A program made the position numbers and the translations under genes. From NCBI RefSeq assembly GCF_016881405.1, contig NZ_WOFE01000003.1:248001-312000 (forward strand): a stretch of 64,000 nucleotides of DNA, written 5' to 3'. This stretch comes from Deefgea chitinilytica. GTDB taxonomy: Bacteria > Pseudomonadota > Gammaproteobacteria > Burkholderiales > Chitinibacteraceae. Positions 8,643 through 17,845 of the stretch are shown one piece after another. The notes beneath the pieces are model-generated. The model saw only the letters and a program-made list of their open reading frames with translations. It was not told the DNA's origin and did no database searches. Position 1 is the stretch's first letter. The number at the start of each line of letters is the position of its first letter.

Positions 8643-9293
8643 TTAGGCGTTGTGGCGACTAGCGACCGTGGCGCTAAAGGCATCAATCATTGGTTGTAAA
8701 CGTTCGTGCTTGAGTTTGAGCGCTGATTGATTAATCACCAGACGGCTGGAAATATCGCGAATATGCTCAACCGCAGTGAGGTTATTGGCTTTGAGTGTAC
8801 CGCCCGTCGACACCAAATCGACAATCGCGTCAGCCAAGCCCACCAGCGGCGCGAGTTCCATCGAACCATACAACTTAATTAAGTCGACATAAACGCCTTT
8901 GCTGGCGAAATGCTCTTTGGCTTGTTCGGTGTATTTAGTGGCCACTCGCAAGCGTGCGCCTTGTTTTACGGCACCTTCGTAATCAAAGCCATTTTGTACT
9001 GCAACCATCAGGCTGCATTTAGCGATTTCTAGATCCAGCGGCTGATACAAGCCTTGGCCGCCGTGTTCGATTAATACATCTTTACCCGCAACCCCCAAAT
9101 CCGCCGCGCCGTATTGCACATAGGTTGGCACGTCTGATGCGCGCACGATAATCAGTTGCACATCAGGCTGATTGGTGCCAATGATCAATTTCCGGGTGCT
9201 TTCTGGCGCTTCGCTGGGCACAATGCCTGCCGCAGCCAACAGGGGCAAGGTTTCTTCGAAAATCCGTCCTTTGGATAGGGCGATGGTAATCAT
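8643..9293 (-). CDS. hisG: ATP phosphoribosyltransferase catalytic subunit, short form
   Basis: 216 residues, the length of the short HisG class that lacks the C-terminal regulatory ACT-like domain and needs HisZ as partner (not in this window). It joins ATP and PRPP to start histidine synthesis. Family sequence is clear: [23 protein letters not shown] at the start, [22 protein letters not shown], and [16 protein letters not shown], the PRPP-binding loop. AAAGGAAAC just upstream is a good ribosome-binding site. The gene sits downstream of murA and the DUF4870 gene, a standard betaproteobacterial order, but hisD has been displaced by two membrane genes. Confidence 0.96.
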   Translation of the reverse strand: MITIALSKGRIFEETLPLLAAAGIVPSEAPESTRKLIIGTNQPDVQLIIVRASDVPTYVQYGAADLGVAGKDVLIEHGGQGLYQPLDLEIAKCSLMVAVQNGFDYEGAVKQGARLRVATKYTEQAKEHFASKGVYVDLIKLYGSMELAPLVGLADAIVDLVSTGGTLKANNLTAVEHIRDISSRLVINQSALKLKHERLQPMIDAFSATVASRHNA

Positions 9294-9330
9294 GGTGTTT
9301 CCTTTGGTGATACGAATGGGGCTGGGGTTG

Positions 9331-9360
9331 CCCCCTCACACCTCACTCCTAGCGCTTCAC
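9331..9360. repeat. Family B repeat, single arm
   Basis: CCCCCTCACACCTCACTCCT is one arm of the CCTCAC/CTTAC repeat seen also near 12.5, 37.8, 48.0 and 49.8 kb. Here it lies between hisG and the upstream DUF4870 gene. On the minus strand it reads AGGAGTGAGGTGTGAGGGGG, folding only with the nearby CCCCAGCCCC. Confidence 0.55.
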
Positions 9361-9361
9361 A

Positions 9362-9765
9362 TTATTTAAATATTTTAAAGTTTGCCGGATATTTTGACGG
9401 CCAGCCATTCATGGCTTTGGCCGCTTCCCAGACTGAAAATAGCGATGCACCAATTGCCATCCACCAAATAAATAAGGCGGTATTTAACATCATCGCGGCC
9501 ATCATCGATAGTGCGTAAAAGCAGCCCATCATCATTTGAAAGTTCGCCGCTTGCACGGCATGTTGCTCAACAAATTCCGAGTGAACCCGCGCAAATTGCA
9601 AGCCCAAAAAGGGAATAATCAGCGCCAAAATCGGAATCGGGATAATCGGTAACCAGCACAAGCCTGATAAATGAATAATGACAGCAGCAGCTTTTTCCGC
9701 CTGATTGGGCGGTTTGATTTTGCCGTCGCTGTCTTCACTAGCGGGTTTTGGATTGATCGTGAGCA

Positions 9766-9766
<1 letters not shown>
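9362..9766 (-). CDS. DUF4870-like small membrane protein
   Basis: 134 residues with a polar N-terminal 24 residues and three membrane helices (about 28-55, 75-100 and 103-115). The segment EKAAAVIIHLSGLCWLPIIPIPILALIIPFL followed by FVEQHAVQAANFQ matches the DUF4870 pattern, in which an (H/E)xxQAxNFQ motif sits between helices. Function is unknown. The start codon overlaps the murA stop (TAATG), so it is coupled to murA. It is commonly found near murA or hisG in related bacteria, but no mechanistic role is known. Confidence 0.7.
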
Positions 9767-11019
<1,253 letters not shown>

Positions 11020-11071
11020 CTACCTTTGCTGCCGTGTAGGAGCCGCTTTCTAGCTCTCTACCGGGCTGAAT

Positions 11072-11254
11072 TTATTTAAAGTAAGTCCACCAAATGATCG
11101 CAACAATACCGATTAGCCATGGAATATTGGTCAGTGCGGTGATGTGACTCACACTGCGGTCTTGTGGCTTGCGGGCGTCGATTTTGGCTTGTTCAATAAT
11201 TGCTTTTTGATCGTCGATGGCCGAGAGGTCAAAGCGTTTGTCGGGCTTGTTCAT
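11072..11254 (-). CDS. Small single-helix membrane protein, 60 aa
   Basis: A charged N-terminal 40 residues (NKPDKRFDLSAIDDQKAII...RKPQDRSVSH) is followed by one membrane helix (about residues 41-58, IPWLIGIVAIIWWTYF) ending at the C-terminus, a tail-anchored layout. The start overlaps the end of the BolA-like gene by four bases (ATGA), and murA follows. No family is recognised. Its position between ibaG/bolA and murA and the overlap argue that it is a real gene. Function unknown. Confidence 0.65.
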   Translation of the reverse strand: MNKPDKRFDLSAIDDQKAIIEQAKIDARKPQDRSVSHITALTNIPWLIGIVAIIWWTYFK

Positions 11255-11493
11255 TGGCGTTGTGCTAATTCACTGGGGGTGAGTGTGGCGCGCATTGAAA
11301 TCGCGTGCAGTTCACCCGAATCGATGTGCGATTTTAAGCCGTCATTAATTAGCCGATGGCGTGCCAATAAGCCCATGCCGGCAAATTGCTCGGAAATAAT
11401 CGTCGCATAAAAATGGTGCCCATCACCTTCAACGTCAAGCTGCTCGCAAGGCAAAATTTGCGCGATCAGGGCTTTTACTTGTTCTGGCGTCAT
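11251..11493 (-). CDS. BolA family protein (IbaG-like)
   Basis: 80 residues from the preferred ATG at 11493, which has AGAAGA upstream. An in-frame extension of ten residues is less likely. The BolA fold is visible: helix MTPEQVKALIAQILP, strand VEGDGHHFYATIISEQFAGM, then the class II helix-turn LLARHRLINDGLKSHIDSGELHAISMRATLT. Known IbaG/BolA proteins bind [2Fe-2S] glutaredoxins and affect envelope or acid stress. IbaG genes are typically placed between the mla operon and murA, exactly as here. Likely the first gene of the murA-hisG transcript. Confidence 0.9.
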   Translation of the reverse strand: MTPEQVKALIAQILPCEQLDVEGDGHHFYATIISEQFAGMGLLARHRLINDGLKSHIDSGELHAISMRATLTPSELAQRQ

Positions 11494-11568
11494 GTTGTCT
11501 TCTAAGTAACGAGTGTTACGCACTAAAAATCGTCCACAAGTACGTTAATGCTCAAAATATTATTTTGA

Positions 11569-11617
11569 GGGTATATTAACGTAGGCTAATTTAAATGGTG
11601 CTTGCATTTAAATACCC
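11569..11617. repeat. Family A palindromic repeat, variant
   Basis: GGGTAT (11569) and ATACCC (11612) enclose 37 bp with further partial symmetry (TTTAAATG / CATTTAAA). It sits in the 203-bp gap between the BolA-like start and the ABC permease stop. The same gap must hold the promoter of the bolA-murA-hisG group. The ends differ from the family consensus by loss of the TTGC, so membership is tentative. Confidence 0.45.
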
Positions 11618-11696
11618 ATATCAATTCGTTCAAGCCATTGCGCTAAAAAGCAGCGAGGGCTTGTTTTACGTGGACAAAACCTTTGTAACTAATGCC

Positions 11697-12452
11697 TTAG
11701 CGGCGAATTTTGTAGCCGGATTTTATCAAACTGAGCGTGAATGCGGCGAGAATAAGTAAACTAAATCCGACGACAGTCAAAGAAAGCCAAGGATTTACAT
11801 CGCTTTGCCCGAAAAATCCGTAGCGGAAGCCATCGATCATATAAAACACGGGGTTGAAGTGAGAGATGTTTTGCCAAAACACTGGCAAGCTATGGATAGA
11901 GTAAAACACGCCAGAGAGGAAGGTGAGCGGCATAATCAGAAAGTTTTGAAATGCGGCCAATTGATCGTATTTCTCGGCCCAGATCCCGGCAATAATCCCC
12001 AAAATCGCCATTAATCCGCTGCCTAAAAAAGCAAAGAAAAATATCCATAGCGGGTATTGTGGTATAGGCATTGGGAATAATAGCGAAGTGAGTAATACCC
12101 CTGATCCAACTACAAGTCCGCGCACGATGGCGGCGAGGGTGTAGGCGGCAAAAAATTCAAAGTGCGATAGCGGTGGCAGCAAGATAAACACGATGCTGCC
12201 AGTCACTTTGGACTGAATAATGCTGGAGCTGGTATTGGCAAATGCGTTTTGCAGCATGCTCATCATCATCAGACCCGGAATCAGAAAAGCCGTGTAGCTC
12301 ACGCCAGGAAAAGGCTGCACGTGTTCAGCGAGTACATGCGCAAAAATCAACAGGTACATCAACGCCGTCAGCACTGGCGCGGCGACGGTTTGAAAACCTA
12401 CTTTCCAAAAGCGAAGAATTTCTTTGTAAAACAGAGTCGAAAAGCCAGTCAT
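11697..12452 (-). CDS. ABC-2 type transporter permease (YadH-like)
   Basis: About 251 residues from the ATG at 12452, with six membrane helices and the ABC-2 signature region near the C-terminus (AAFQNFLIMPLTFLSGVFYSIHSLP...ISHFNPVFYMIDGFRYGFFG). It pairs with the ATPase encoded just upstream. YadGH-type exporters have unknown substrates, and the position in the mla region suggests a lipid or envelope substrate. A longer reading (start near 12497) would add 15 residues encoded by repeat DNA and is rejected. The chosen ATG is preceded by the family B arm TTACTCCTCACACGTT and lacks any Shine-Dalgarno sequence. Confidence 0.88.
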   Translation of the reverse strand: MTGFSTLFYKEILRFWKVGFQTVAAPVLTALMYLLIFAHVLAEHVQPFPGVSYTAFLIPGLMMMSMLQNAFANTSSSIIQSKVTGSIVFILLPPLSHFEFFAAYTLAAIVRGLVVGSGVLLTSLLFPMPIPQYPLWIFFFAFLGSGLMAILGIIAGIWAEKYDQLAAFQNFLIMPLTFLSGVFYSIHSLPVFWQNISHFNPVFYMIDGFRYGFFGQSDVNPWLSLTVVGFSLLILAAFTLSLIKSGYKIRR

Positions 12453-12453
12453 A

Positions 12454-12581
12454 ACGTGTGAGGAGTAAGGTGTGAAGCGTAAGGGCTTCGCCCTCATTGC
12501 CTTGCCTTGACTCGTTTTCCTTATTGATTTTGCGAATAAACGATGGAGGGCGGTGGTTTTCCAGCTAACGCCTCACCCTCA
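12454..12581. repeat. Family B repeat between ABC ATPase and permease genes
   Basis: GTGTGAGGAGTAAGGTGTG (12456-12474) lies directly upstream of the permease ATG on the minus strand. The companion arm CGCCTCACCCTCA is near 12569-12581 beside the ATPase stop. Between them is the short hairpin AGGGCTTCGCCCT. The whole ATPase-permease spacer appears to be repeat DNA. Confidence 0.6.
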
Positions 12582-12585
12582 GGCC

Positions 12586-13482
12586 TTAGTTAATGTTCAT
12601 CATTTGCACGAAGATGTCTTCGAGGTCGGGCTGCGAGATGGTGACGTCTTTTAGCGTAATGCCTGCCGCTCGAACCTCGTTGAGGATCATTTCAAGCTGA
12701 GTGCAATCGGTCAGTTTCAATTCAAAGCCCTGTTCGTGTTCGTGTAATAACAGCGGATTTAATGCGCTTGGTAGTTGCGCCGGTTTTAGCTTGAGCAACA
12801 CCGTTCGCGCCGCGCCGCGCGCCATGATTTGCGCTTTGTCTTCCAGCGCGAGCAGGCGGCCTTGTTTGAGCATGGCGATGCGATTGCAGAGTGTTTCGGC
12901 TTCCTCAAGGTAGTGGGTCGTTAACACGATGGTGTGGCCGTCGTTATTCAGGCGACGGATAAACGCCCACAGCGTTTGCCGCAATTCGACATCGACGCCC
13001 GCGGTTGGCTCATCAAGCACAATCACGGGGGGTTTATGCACCAAGGCTTGAGCCACCATGACGCGGCGCTTCATACCGCCTGATAATGCCCGCATATTGG
13101 CATCGGCTTTATCGGTGAGTCCCAAATTTTCTAAAATTTCATCAATCCACGCCTGATTGTTTTTGATACCAAAATAGCCCGATTGAAATTGCAGCGTTTC
13201 TCGGACGGTAAAAAACGGATCAAACACCAATTCTTGCGGCACAATCCCGACCGCACGCCGTGCTTGGCGATAATCTTTTTGGACGTCGTAGCCCATCACG
13301 GTGGTGCGACCTGCGCTGGGTTTGCTCAAGCCCGCTAAAATCGAAATCAGCGTGGTTTTACCTGCGCCATTGGGGCCAAGTAGTGCGAAGAAATCGCCTT
13401 CGGCCACTTCAAAGCGAATGTCGTTCAGCGCGGTAAATTCGCCAAATCGCTTGCTGATTCCATCAAAAACAATTGCGCTCAT
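12586..13482 (-). CDS. ABC transporter ATP-binding protein (YadG-like)
   Basis: 298 residues: a full nucleotide-binding domain plus a C-terminal extension of about 80 residues typical of ABC-2 exporter ATPases. Walker A is GPNGAGKT (about residues 36-43), the signature is LSGGM, Walker B is VIVLDEPTAGVD, and the H-loop is TTHYLEEAE. It powers the permease encoded next. Its ATG overlaps the mlaA stop by four bases, so it is translated together with mlaA. This ties the exporter to the Mla operon. Confidence 0.93.
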   Translation of the reverse strand: MSAIVFDGISKRFGEFTALNDIRFEVAEGDFFALLGPNGAGKTTLISILAGLSKPSAGRTTVMGYDVQKDYRQARRAVGIVPQELVFDPFFTVRETLQFQSGYFGIKNNQAWIDEILENLGLTDKADANMRALSGGMKRRVMVAQALVHKPPVIVLDEPTAGVDVELRQTLWAFIRRLNNDGHTIVLTTHYLEEAETLCNRIAMLKQGRLLALEDKAQIMARGAARTVLLKLKPAQLPSALNPLLLHEHEQGFELKLTDCTQLEMILNEVRAAGITLKDVTISQPDLEDIFVQMMNIN

Positions 13483-14237
13483 GGCTGTGTCTCGGTGCTT
13501 GCATGGTGTGTTGCTGCATCGGCCGCGTGCTCGACTTCATTATCGATTTCGTCGTCGCCCATCGGCAGTGGGTGCGGAGGATTACCATGATGAATTTTAA
13601 ACCAGCGCCGTTGCAAGTAGCTGTCGCGAATAAACGCATAAGGATCGCTTTGTTCTTGAATCACGGCATCGAGTGGCAGTAATTGTGAACGCGCATTGAT
13701 GATGAAGATTGAGTAATACGCGATTTGCCCTGATAAGTCATCGATATAATCAATCGGCCCCCACGCCAAGCGCACCAATGGGTCGGCGCTATCGCGTAGT
13801 GTCAGTGGGCCATAAAAAGGCACCATTAAAAACGGCCCTGACGGCACTCCCCAGTGCCCTAGCGCCTGACCAAAGTCGTTTTCTTGCTTTTCAATATTGA
13901 GGTCACTCGCCCAATCGATTAAGCCTGCCACGCCCAGAGTGGTATTGACCAAGGCACGGCCAAAGCTTTGCGAGGCTGGCGTTGCTTTTCCCTGTAATAA
14001 CGCGGCTGGAATGGCAAATAGATCATCAATATTTTCAAAAAAATTATCGATCCCTTTACGCAGTGGCGGAGGTATAAACCGCACGTAACCTTGGCTAACG
14101 GGGCGTAGCACAGCATCATCAACGGCTTTGTTGACAGCGAAAATGGGGCGATTGATCGATTCGAGCGGATCGTAATTGTTCTGTGGGGTCGCACAAGCGA
14201 CCAGTAACAACAGAGGTAAAACAATTAAGCGACGCAT
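13479..14237 (-). CDS. mlaA: MlaA/VacJ outer-membrane lipoprotein
   Basis: 252 residues with a lipoprotein signal peptide (lipobox LVAC, Cys15) followed by the MlaA family core: NYDPLESINRPIFAVNKAVDD, RFIPPPLRKGIDNFFENI, SFGRALVNTTLGVAGL and FGQALGHWGVPSGPFLMVPFYGP. MlaA forms a ring in the outer membrane with porins and removes mislocalised phospholipids from the outer leaflet, handing them to MlaC. Here it is encoded in the same operon as mlaFEDCB, downstream of the STAS gene, whereas in Escherichia coli mlaA is unlinked. The C-terminus is His/Asp/Glu-rich and probably disordered. Confidence 0.93.
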   Translation of the reverse strand: MRRLIVLPLLLLVACATPQNNYDPLESINRPIFAVNKAVDDAVLRPVSQGYVRFIPPPLRKGIDNFFENIDDLFAIPAALLQGKATPASQSFGRALVNTTLGVAGLIDWASDLNIEKQENDFGQALGHWGVPSGPFLMVPFYGPLTLRDSADPLVRLAWGPIDYIDDLSGQIAYYSIFIINARSQLLPLDAVIQEQSDPYAFIRDSYLQRRWFKIHHGNPPHPLPMGDDEIDNEVEHAADAATHHASTETQP

Positions 14238-14349
14238 GATGGTTACTCAGGGGAAAAACGTACAGGACTGAATTATAGAGTTATTTTTTCAGGGCTTGTT
14301 GAGGTTTGCTGCTGCGAGTTTCGCAGCTCGGTTGCTGATACGCGGCAAA

Positions 14350-14631
14350 CTAAACGTCAACAGACGACCCCAGGTTCAAGACGTCGAGCAATCCATAGAC
14401 TGCAATCAGTTGACGCAAATTATTGGGTAAATTATGCCAAACCAGTTGGCATTGCGCCGCTTTCGCTCGGCGCTGCCATTCCAGTAATACGGCTACCGCG
14501 CTTGAATCCACGATTTCCAAGGCCGCGAAATTGATCGCCAAGCGGCCAGTCGCTAGTGTGCTATCGAGCAGGTTTAGTGCCGCAGGGCTATTGCGTAGCG
14601 TCAGTTCCCGGCCTAAGACAATCTCATGCAT
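14350..14631 (-). CDS. mlaB: STAS domain protein, MlaB-like
   Basis: 93 residues forming a single STAS domain. The core FAALEIVDSSAVAVLLEWQRRAKA carries the conserved DSS around the regulatory serine position. In the Mla complex, MlaB binds the ATPase MlaF and is needed for its activity. The start codon overlaps the mlaC stop codon by one base, and it is followed by mlaA after 112 bp. Confidence 0.88.
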   Translation of the reverse strand: MHEIVLGRELTLRNSPAALNLLDSTLATGRLAINFAALEIVDSSAVAVLLEWQRRAKAAQCQLVWHNLPNNLRQLIAVYGLLDVLNLGSSVDV

Positions 14632-15239
14632 TATTTATTCGGCCGTGAGTTATTGTTTTTTTCCGCCATATTTTTGATTAAGCCGTCGATGCCATCTTTG
14701 CGAATGACGGCGCCAAATTGATTGCGGTGATTATTGATAAAGCTAATTCCTTCTACAGTGATGTCGTAGACTTTCCAGCTGCTACCTACTTTTTCAAAAC
14801 TAAAGTCCAGAGGAATTGGTTTCTGATTTGGGAGCGTCACTTCGGTGCGGATGGTTTGCTCTTCATCATCGTTGCCCGCGCGAGTGCCTTTGATATTGAT
14901 TTGTGCGTTTTTATACAAAGTTAATGCCGATAAATAAGTGCGCACCATCATGGTACGAAACTCTTTGCTCAGCGCTTCTTGCTGGGCAGGGGTGGCGCTT
15001 TTCCAATAGCGACCGACGGCAAGTGAAGTCATTCTTTGGTAATCAGCCAGCGGAGATAGACGTTGATCCACTAAATCGCGGGTTTTGGCGGCATCTTTTT
15101 CATTTTTTTGGATGATTTCTAATACATCTTTGCTCGCCGCACGAATGATTTGCTCTGGTGTTTCGGCGCTGGCAAAGCTAGCGCTGGCGATGAGACTCAG
15201 CGAGCAAATGAATAAGAGATGGCGTAGTTTTTGCAGCAT
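14631..15239 (-). CDS. mlaC: Periplasmic phospholipid-binding protein MlaC
   Basis: 202 residues with a signal peptide of about 25 residues (LLFICSLSLIASASFASA). Family features are EQIIRAASKDVLEIIQ near the start, DYQRMTSLAVGRYWKSATPAQQEALSKEF and a C-terminal WKVYDITVEGISFINNHRNQF. MlaC ferries phospholipid between MlaA and the MlaFEDB inner-membrane complex. It lies four bases after mlaD and is coupled to mlaB. Confidence 0.93.
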   Translation of the reverse strand: MLQKLRHLLFICSLSLIASASFASAETPEQIIRAASKDVLEIIQKNEKDAAKTRDLVDQRLSPLADYQRMTSLAVGRYWKSATPAQQEALSKEFRTMMVRTYLSALTLYKNAQINIKGTRAGNDDEEQTIRTEVTLPNQKPIPLDFSFEKVGSSWKVYDITVEGISFINNHRNQFGAVIRKDGIDGLIKNMAEKNNNSRPNK

Positions 15240-15242
15240 TGA

Positions 15243-15716
15243 TTACTTCTCCGAATGATCAGTTTTGTCGGCTTGGCTAAATAAAAACCGACTGATGAGT
15301 TGCTCTAAGACAATCGCCGATGACGTCACTTTGAAAGTGTCGCCAGCAGCTAGATTTTTTTCTTCCGCACCGGGCGTGATGCCGATGTATTGTTCGCCCA
15401 AGAGGCCAGAAGTCAGAATTTCAGCTGAGCTATCTCGACTGAAATGATAACGACTATCGACCGCCATTTCGACACGAGCAACATAGCGTTCGCTATCGAG
15501 CGTGATATTGCTCACGCGGCCAACGACAACGCCAGCGCTTTTGACAGGAGAGCGAGTTTTCAAGCCGCCAATATTTTCAAAATCAGCAATCAAGGTGTAG
15601 CTTGCCGTAGCAGGGAGTGAGCTTGAGCTACTCACTTGTAAGGCCAAGAACAGCAATGCCGCCAGCCCTGCGGCGGCGAATAAGCCAACCCAAAAATCAA
15701 TCATTCCACGTTTCAC
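15243..15716 (-). CDS. mlaD: MCE-domain lipid transport protein MlaD
   Basis: 157 residues: one N-terminal membrane helix (about residues 6-26) and a single MCE domain (YTLIADFENIGGLKTRSPVKSAGVVVGRVSNITLD...SRDSSAEILTSGLLGEQYIGITPG). MlaD hexamers form a periplasmic channel on the MlaFEB complex. The last residues carry the hydrophobic stretch SSAIVLEQLISRFLFSQ, which would line the pore as in known MlaD. mlaD follows mlaE after a 113-bp spacer holding an imperfect palindrome, an unusually wide gap for this operon. Confidence 0.95.
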   Translation of the reverse strand: MKRGMIDFWVGLFAAAGLAALLFLALQVSSSSSLPATASYTLIADFENIGGLKTRSPVKSAGVVVGRVSNITLDSERYVARVEMAVDSRYHFSRDSSAEILTSGLLGEQYIGITPGAEEKNLAAGDTFKVTSSAIVLEQLISRFLFSQADKTDHSEK

Positions 15717-15758
15717 GGCATACCTCTTAATTTTTTAAAACTTGTTTGGCTTAGAAAA

Positions 15759-15818
15759 CCACAAAAAAACAACAAAATCATGCAGGGGTTCACTTTCGTG
15801 TTTTTGGGTTTTTCGTGG
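15759..15818. repeat. Imperfect 60-bp palindrome inside the mla operon
   Basis: CCACAAAAAAACAACAAAA at the left faces TTTTTGGGTTTTTCGTGG at the right, with CATG/CGTG near the centre. It fills most of the mlaE-mlaD spacer. It belongs to neither family A nor B. No function is known, but as RNA it would give a long A-U-rich hairpin. Confidence 0.5.
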
Positions 15819-15829
15819 CAATTTTCTTG

Positions 15830-16615
15830 CTAAACCCCGCGGAACATAAATGCCGTCAGAATAAAATCGAGCGCCAAAATCACTAATGAACTGGTCACGA
15901 CCGTGCGCGTTGTGGCGCGGGAAATCCCTTCGGCGGTGGGCGGCGCATCATAGCCTTCGAACACCGCGATCAAGGAAACAGCAAAGCCAAAAAAGGCACT
16001 TTTAATGATGCCATTCATCACATCAAGACGAAAATCGACAGAGCCTTGCATTTGCGACCAAAAACTACCGTCATCCAGTCCGAGTAATTTCACACCAATT
16101 AAATAACCACCCCAAATGCCCATTGCGCTAAAAATTGCAGCGAGTAGCGGCATTGAGATGACGCCGCCCCAAAACCGTGGTGCGACCACGCGAGCAATCG
16201 GATTGACCGCCATCATTTCCATTGCCGACAGTTGTTCGGTGACTTTCATCAGGCCAATTTCCGCGGTAATTGCGCTGCCCGCACGACTAGCAAACAGTAG
16301 TGCGGCAACGACGGGGCCGAGCTCTCGCACCAATGATAAAGCGACTAAAACGCCGAGCGAGCTGGACGCGCCAAAGCGCTGTAGCGTGTCGTAGCCTTGC
16401 AAAGCCAGCACCATCCCAACAAATAAGCCAGATACTGAAATAATTAATACCGATAACACGCCAGCGAACCAAATCTCGCGTAGCGTCAGCCGTGGGCGTA
16501 ATAAACTCGTGCCGGAGTGGCGCAAGATAGCAACGAGGAATCGACATGCGAAACCCAATTTTATCAGCGCATTGCTCAGTGGCGCACCCAGCCGACTAAA
16601 AAAATTAAATAACAC
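15830..16615 (-). CDS. mlaE: Mla permease MlaE
   Basis: 261 residues, five to six helices. The MlaE/YrbE signature [46 protein letters not shown] is intact, as is the C-terminal [22 protein letters not shown]. It is the membrane subunit of the phospholipid ABC transporter, binding MlaF on the cytoplasmic side and MlaD in the periplasm. It lies 44 bases downstream of mlaF. Confidence 0.95.
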   Translation of the reverse strand: MLFNFFSRLGAPLSNALIKLGFACRFLVAILRHSGTSLLRPRLTLREIWFAGVLSVLIISVSGLFVGMVLALQGYDTLQRFGASSSLGVLVALSLVRELGPVVAALLFASRAGSAITAEIGLMKVTEQLSAMEMMAVNPIARVVAPRFWGGVISMPLLAAIFSAMGIWGGYLIGVKLLGLDDGSFWSQMQGSVDFRLDVMNGIIKSAFFGFAVSLIAVFEGYDAPPTAEGISRATTRTVVTSSLVILALDFILTAFMFRGV

Positions 16616-16659
16616 GCGTCACCTCATGCGGGGCGGCTATCTTCAAAATGCAGTGCATA

Positions 16660-17448
16660 TTACAAGCCCAATTGTTCGGCATAAATGGGGGCCGGTTTAT
16701 GGAAAGGCAATGGGCCGTCCGGACGGGCATTGATAAATTGCTGCACATACGGATGTGTCGATGCTCGTACTTCATCCGGCGTGCCTTGCGCGACAATCAC
16801 GCCTTCGGCAAGGAAATAAATATAATCCACAATCGCTAGCGATTCTGCTACGTCATGCGTCACGACAATTGAGGCGGTACCGAGCGCGTCATTGAGCTCA
16901 CGAATCAGTTTGCCTACGGTGGCGAGTGAAATTGGATCGAGGCCGGTAAACGGTTCGTCGTACAACATCACCGCAGGATCAAGCGCAATCGCGCGAGCCA
17001 AAGCCACTCGGCGCGCCATGCCGCCTGATAATTCATGCGGCATTTGCTGCGCCGCACCGCGTAAACCAACCGCTTCGAGCTTCATCAGAACCAAATCACG
17101 AATCATGGATTCAGGCAGTTGGGTGCGTTCGCGCAGCGGAAAAGCGACGTTGTCAAAAACCGATAAATCAGTGAATAAAGCGCCAAACTGAAACAACATG
17201 CCCAGCTTGCGGCGCATCGCATACAGGCCGCTTTCATTGAGTGCACCAACGTTCTCACCGTCTAACCACACCGCGCCTTGCTGCGCTTGCAATTGCCCGC
17301 CGATGAGTTTGAGTAAAGTGGTTTTACCTGAGCCAGAGCCACCCATAATCGCCACAACTTGTCCGCGGGAAATCGACAGAGACACATCCCGCAAAATCGC
17401 GTTTTCTCCGTAGGCAAAGCTGACATTTTGAAATTCAAGCAGATTCAT
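16660..17448 (-). CDS. mlaF: Mla ABC ATPase MlaF
   Basis: 262 residues from the ATG at 17448 (MNLLEFQNVSFAYGENAILRD). An upstream TTG would add nine residues without family support. Walker A is GGSGSGKTT, the signature is LSGGMARR, Walker B is VMLYDEPFTGLDP, and the H-loop is VTHDVAES. It drives retrograde phospholipid transport with MlaE, MlaD and MlaB. As the first gene of the Mla operon its promoter lies in the divergent gap to 17846. The eight C residues just before the ATG give no recognisable Shine-Dalgarno sequence. Confidence 0.94.
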   Translation of the reverse strand: MNLLEFQNVSFAYGENAILRDVSLSISRGQVVAIMGGSGSGKTTLLKLIGGQLQAQQGAVWLDGENVGALNESGLYAMRRKLGMLFQFGALFTDLSVFDNVAFPLRERTQLPESMIRDLVLMKLEAVGLRGAAQQMPHELSGGMARRVALARAIALDPAVMLYDEPFTGLDPISLATVGKLIRELNDALGTASIVVTHDVAESLAIVDYIYFLAEGVIVAQGTPDEVRASTHPYVQQFINARPDGPLPFHKPAPIYAEQLGL

Positions 17449-17845
17449 GGGGGGGGCTTCAGTGAATGACGGCAAATTTTAGGGTTTTCTTGCCAGATAC
17501 GCTAGAAATATACCTGTTATTGCGATGCAGCATAATAGGGGAAAGCTTAAATTGAGCTTAATTTAACATGATTAAAGCGCCCTGAATCAGCGGGCCAATT
17601 GCCTTAGCAGCGAAGTCTCGAGTGAAGTGTTGTCATTTTCAAACGCACTATTTTTGATGTATTGCTCTGTACTTTTTGATTTTACTTGCTTTGATGGCAA
17701 TACCATTTGATTGTAGTGTATTTTTAAAACCTTTCTTCAGTCTTTGTTACGCTTTTTATTTCTGAAAGATATGATGGGTTTTGAGAATCAGTACATATTC
17801 ACAGTGGCATTGTTGGTATCTACAACCGAGTGAGGAGGAAGACTT
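17449..17845. other. Divergent intergenic region mlaF / msh-like operon
   Basis: 397 bp without a supported gene. It must hold the promoters of the minus-strand mla operon and the plus-strand pilus operon. It contains one family A repeat (17659-17704) and AT-rich sequence. The only clear signal is the GAGGAGGAAG ribosome-binding site at 17832-17841 for the ExeA-like gene. Confidence 0.7.
17659..17704. repeat. Family A palindromic repeat
   Basis: TGTATTGC at the left and GGCAATACC at the right, 46 bp, with the right half TTGCTTTGATGGCAATACC almost identical to the copy at 2669-2714. Unlike most copies it lies between two divergent genes, so here it cannot be a gene-end terminator. Confidence 0.75.

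Noticed and set aside
12453-12497. Longer start for the ABC-2 permease
   Set aside because: The extra 15 residues are encoded by repeat DNA and no family member has them.
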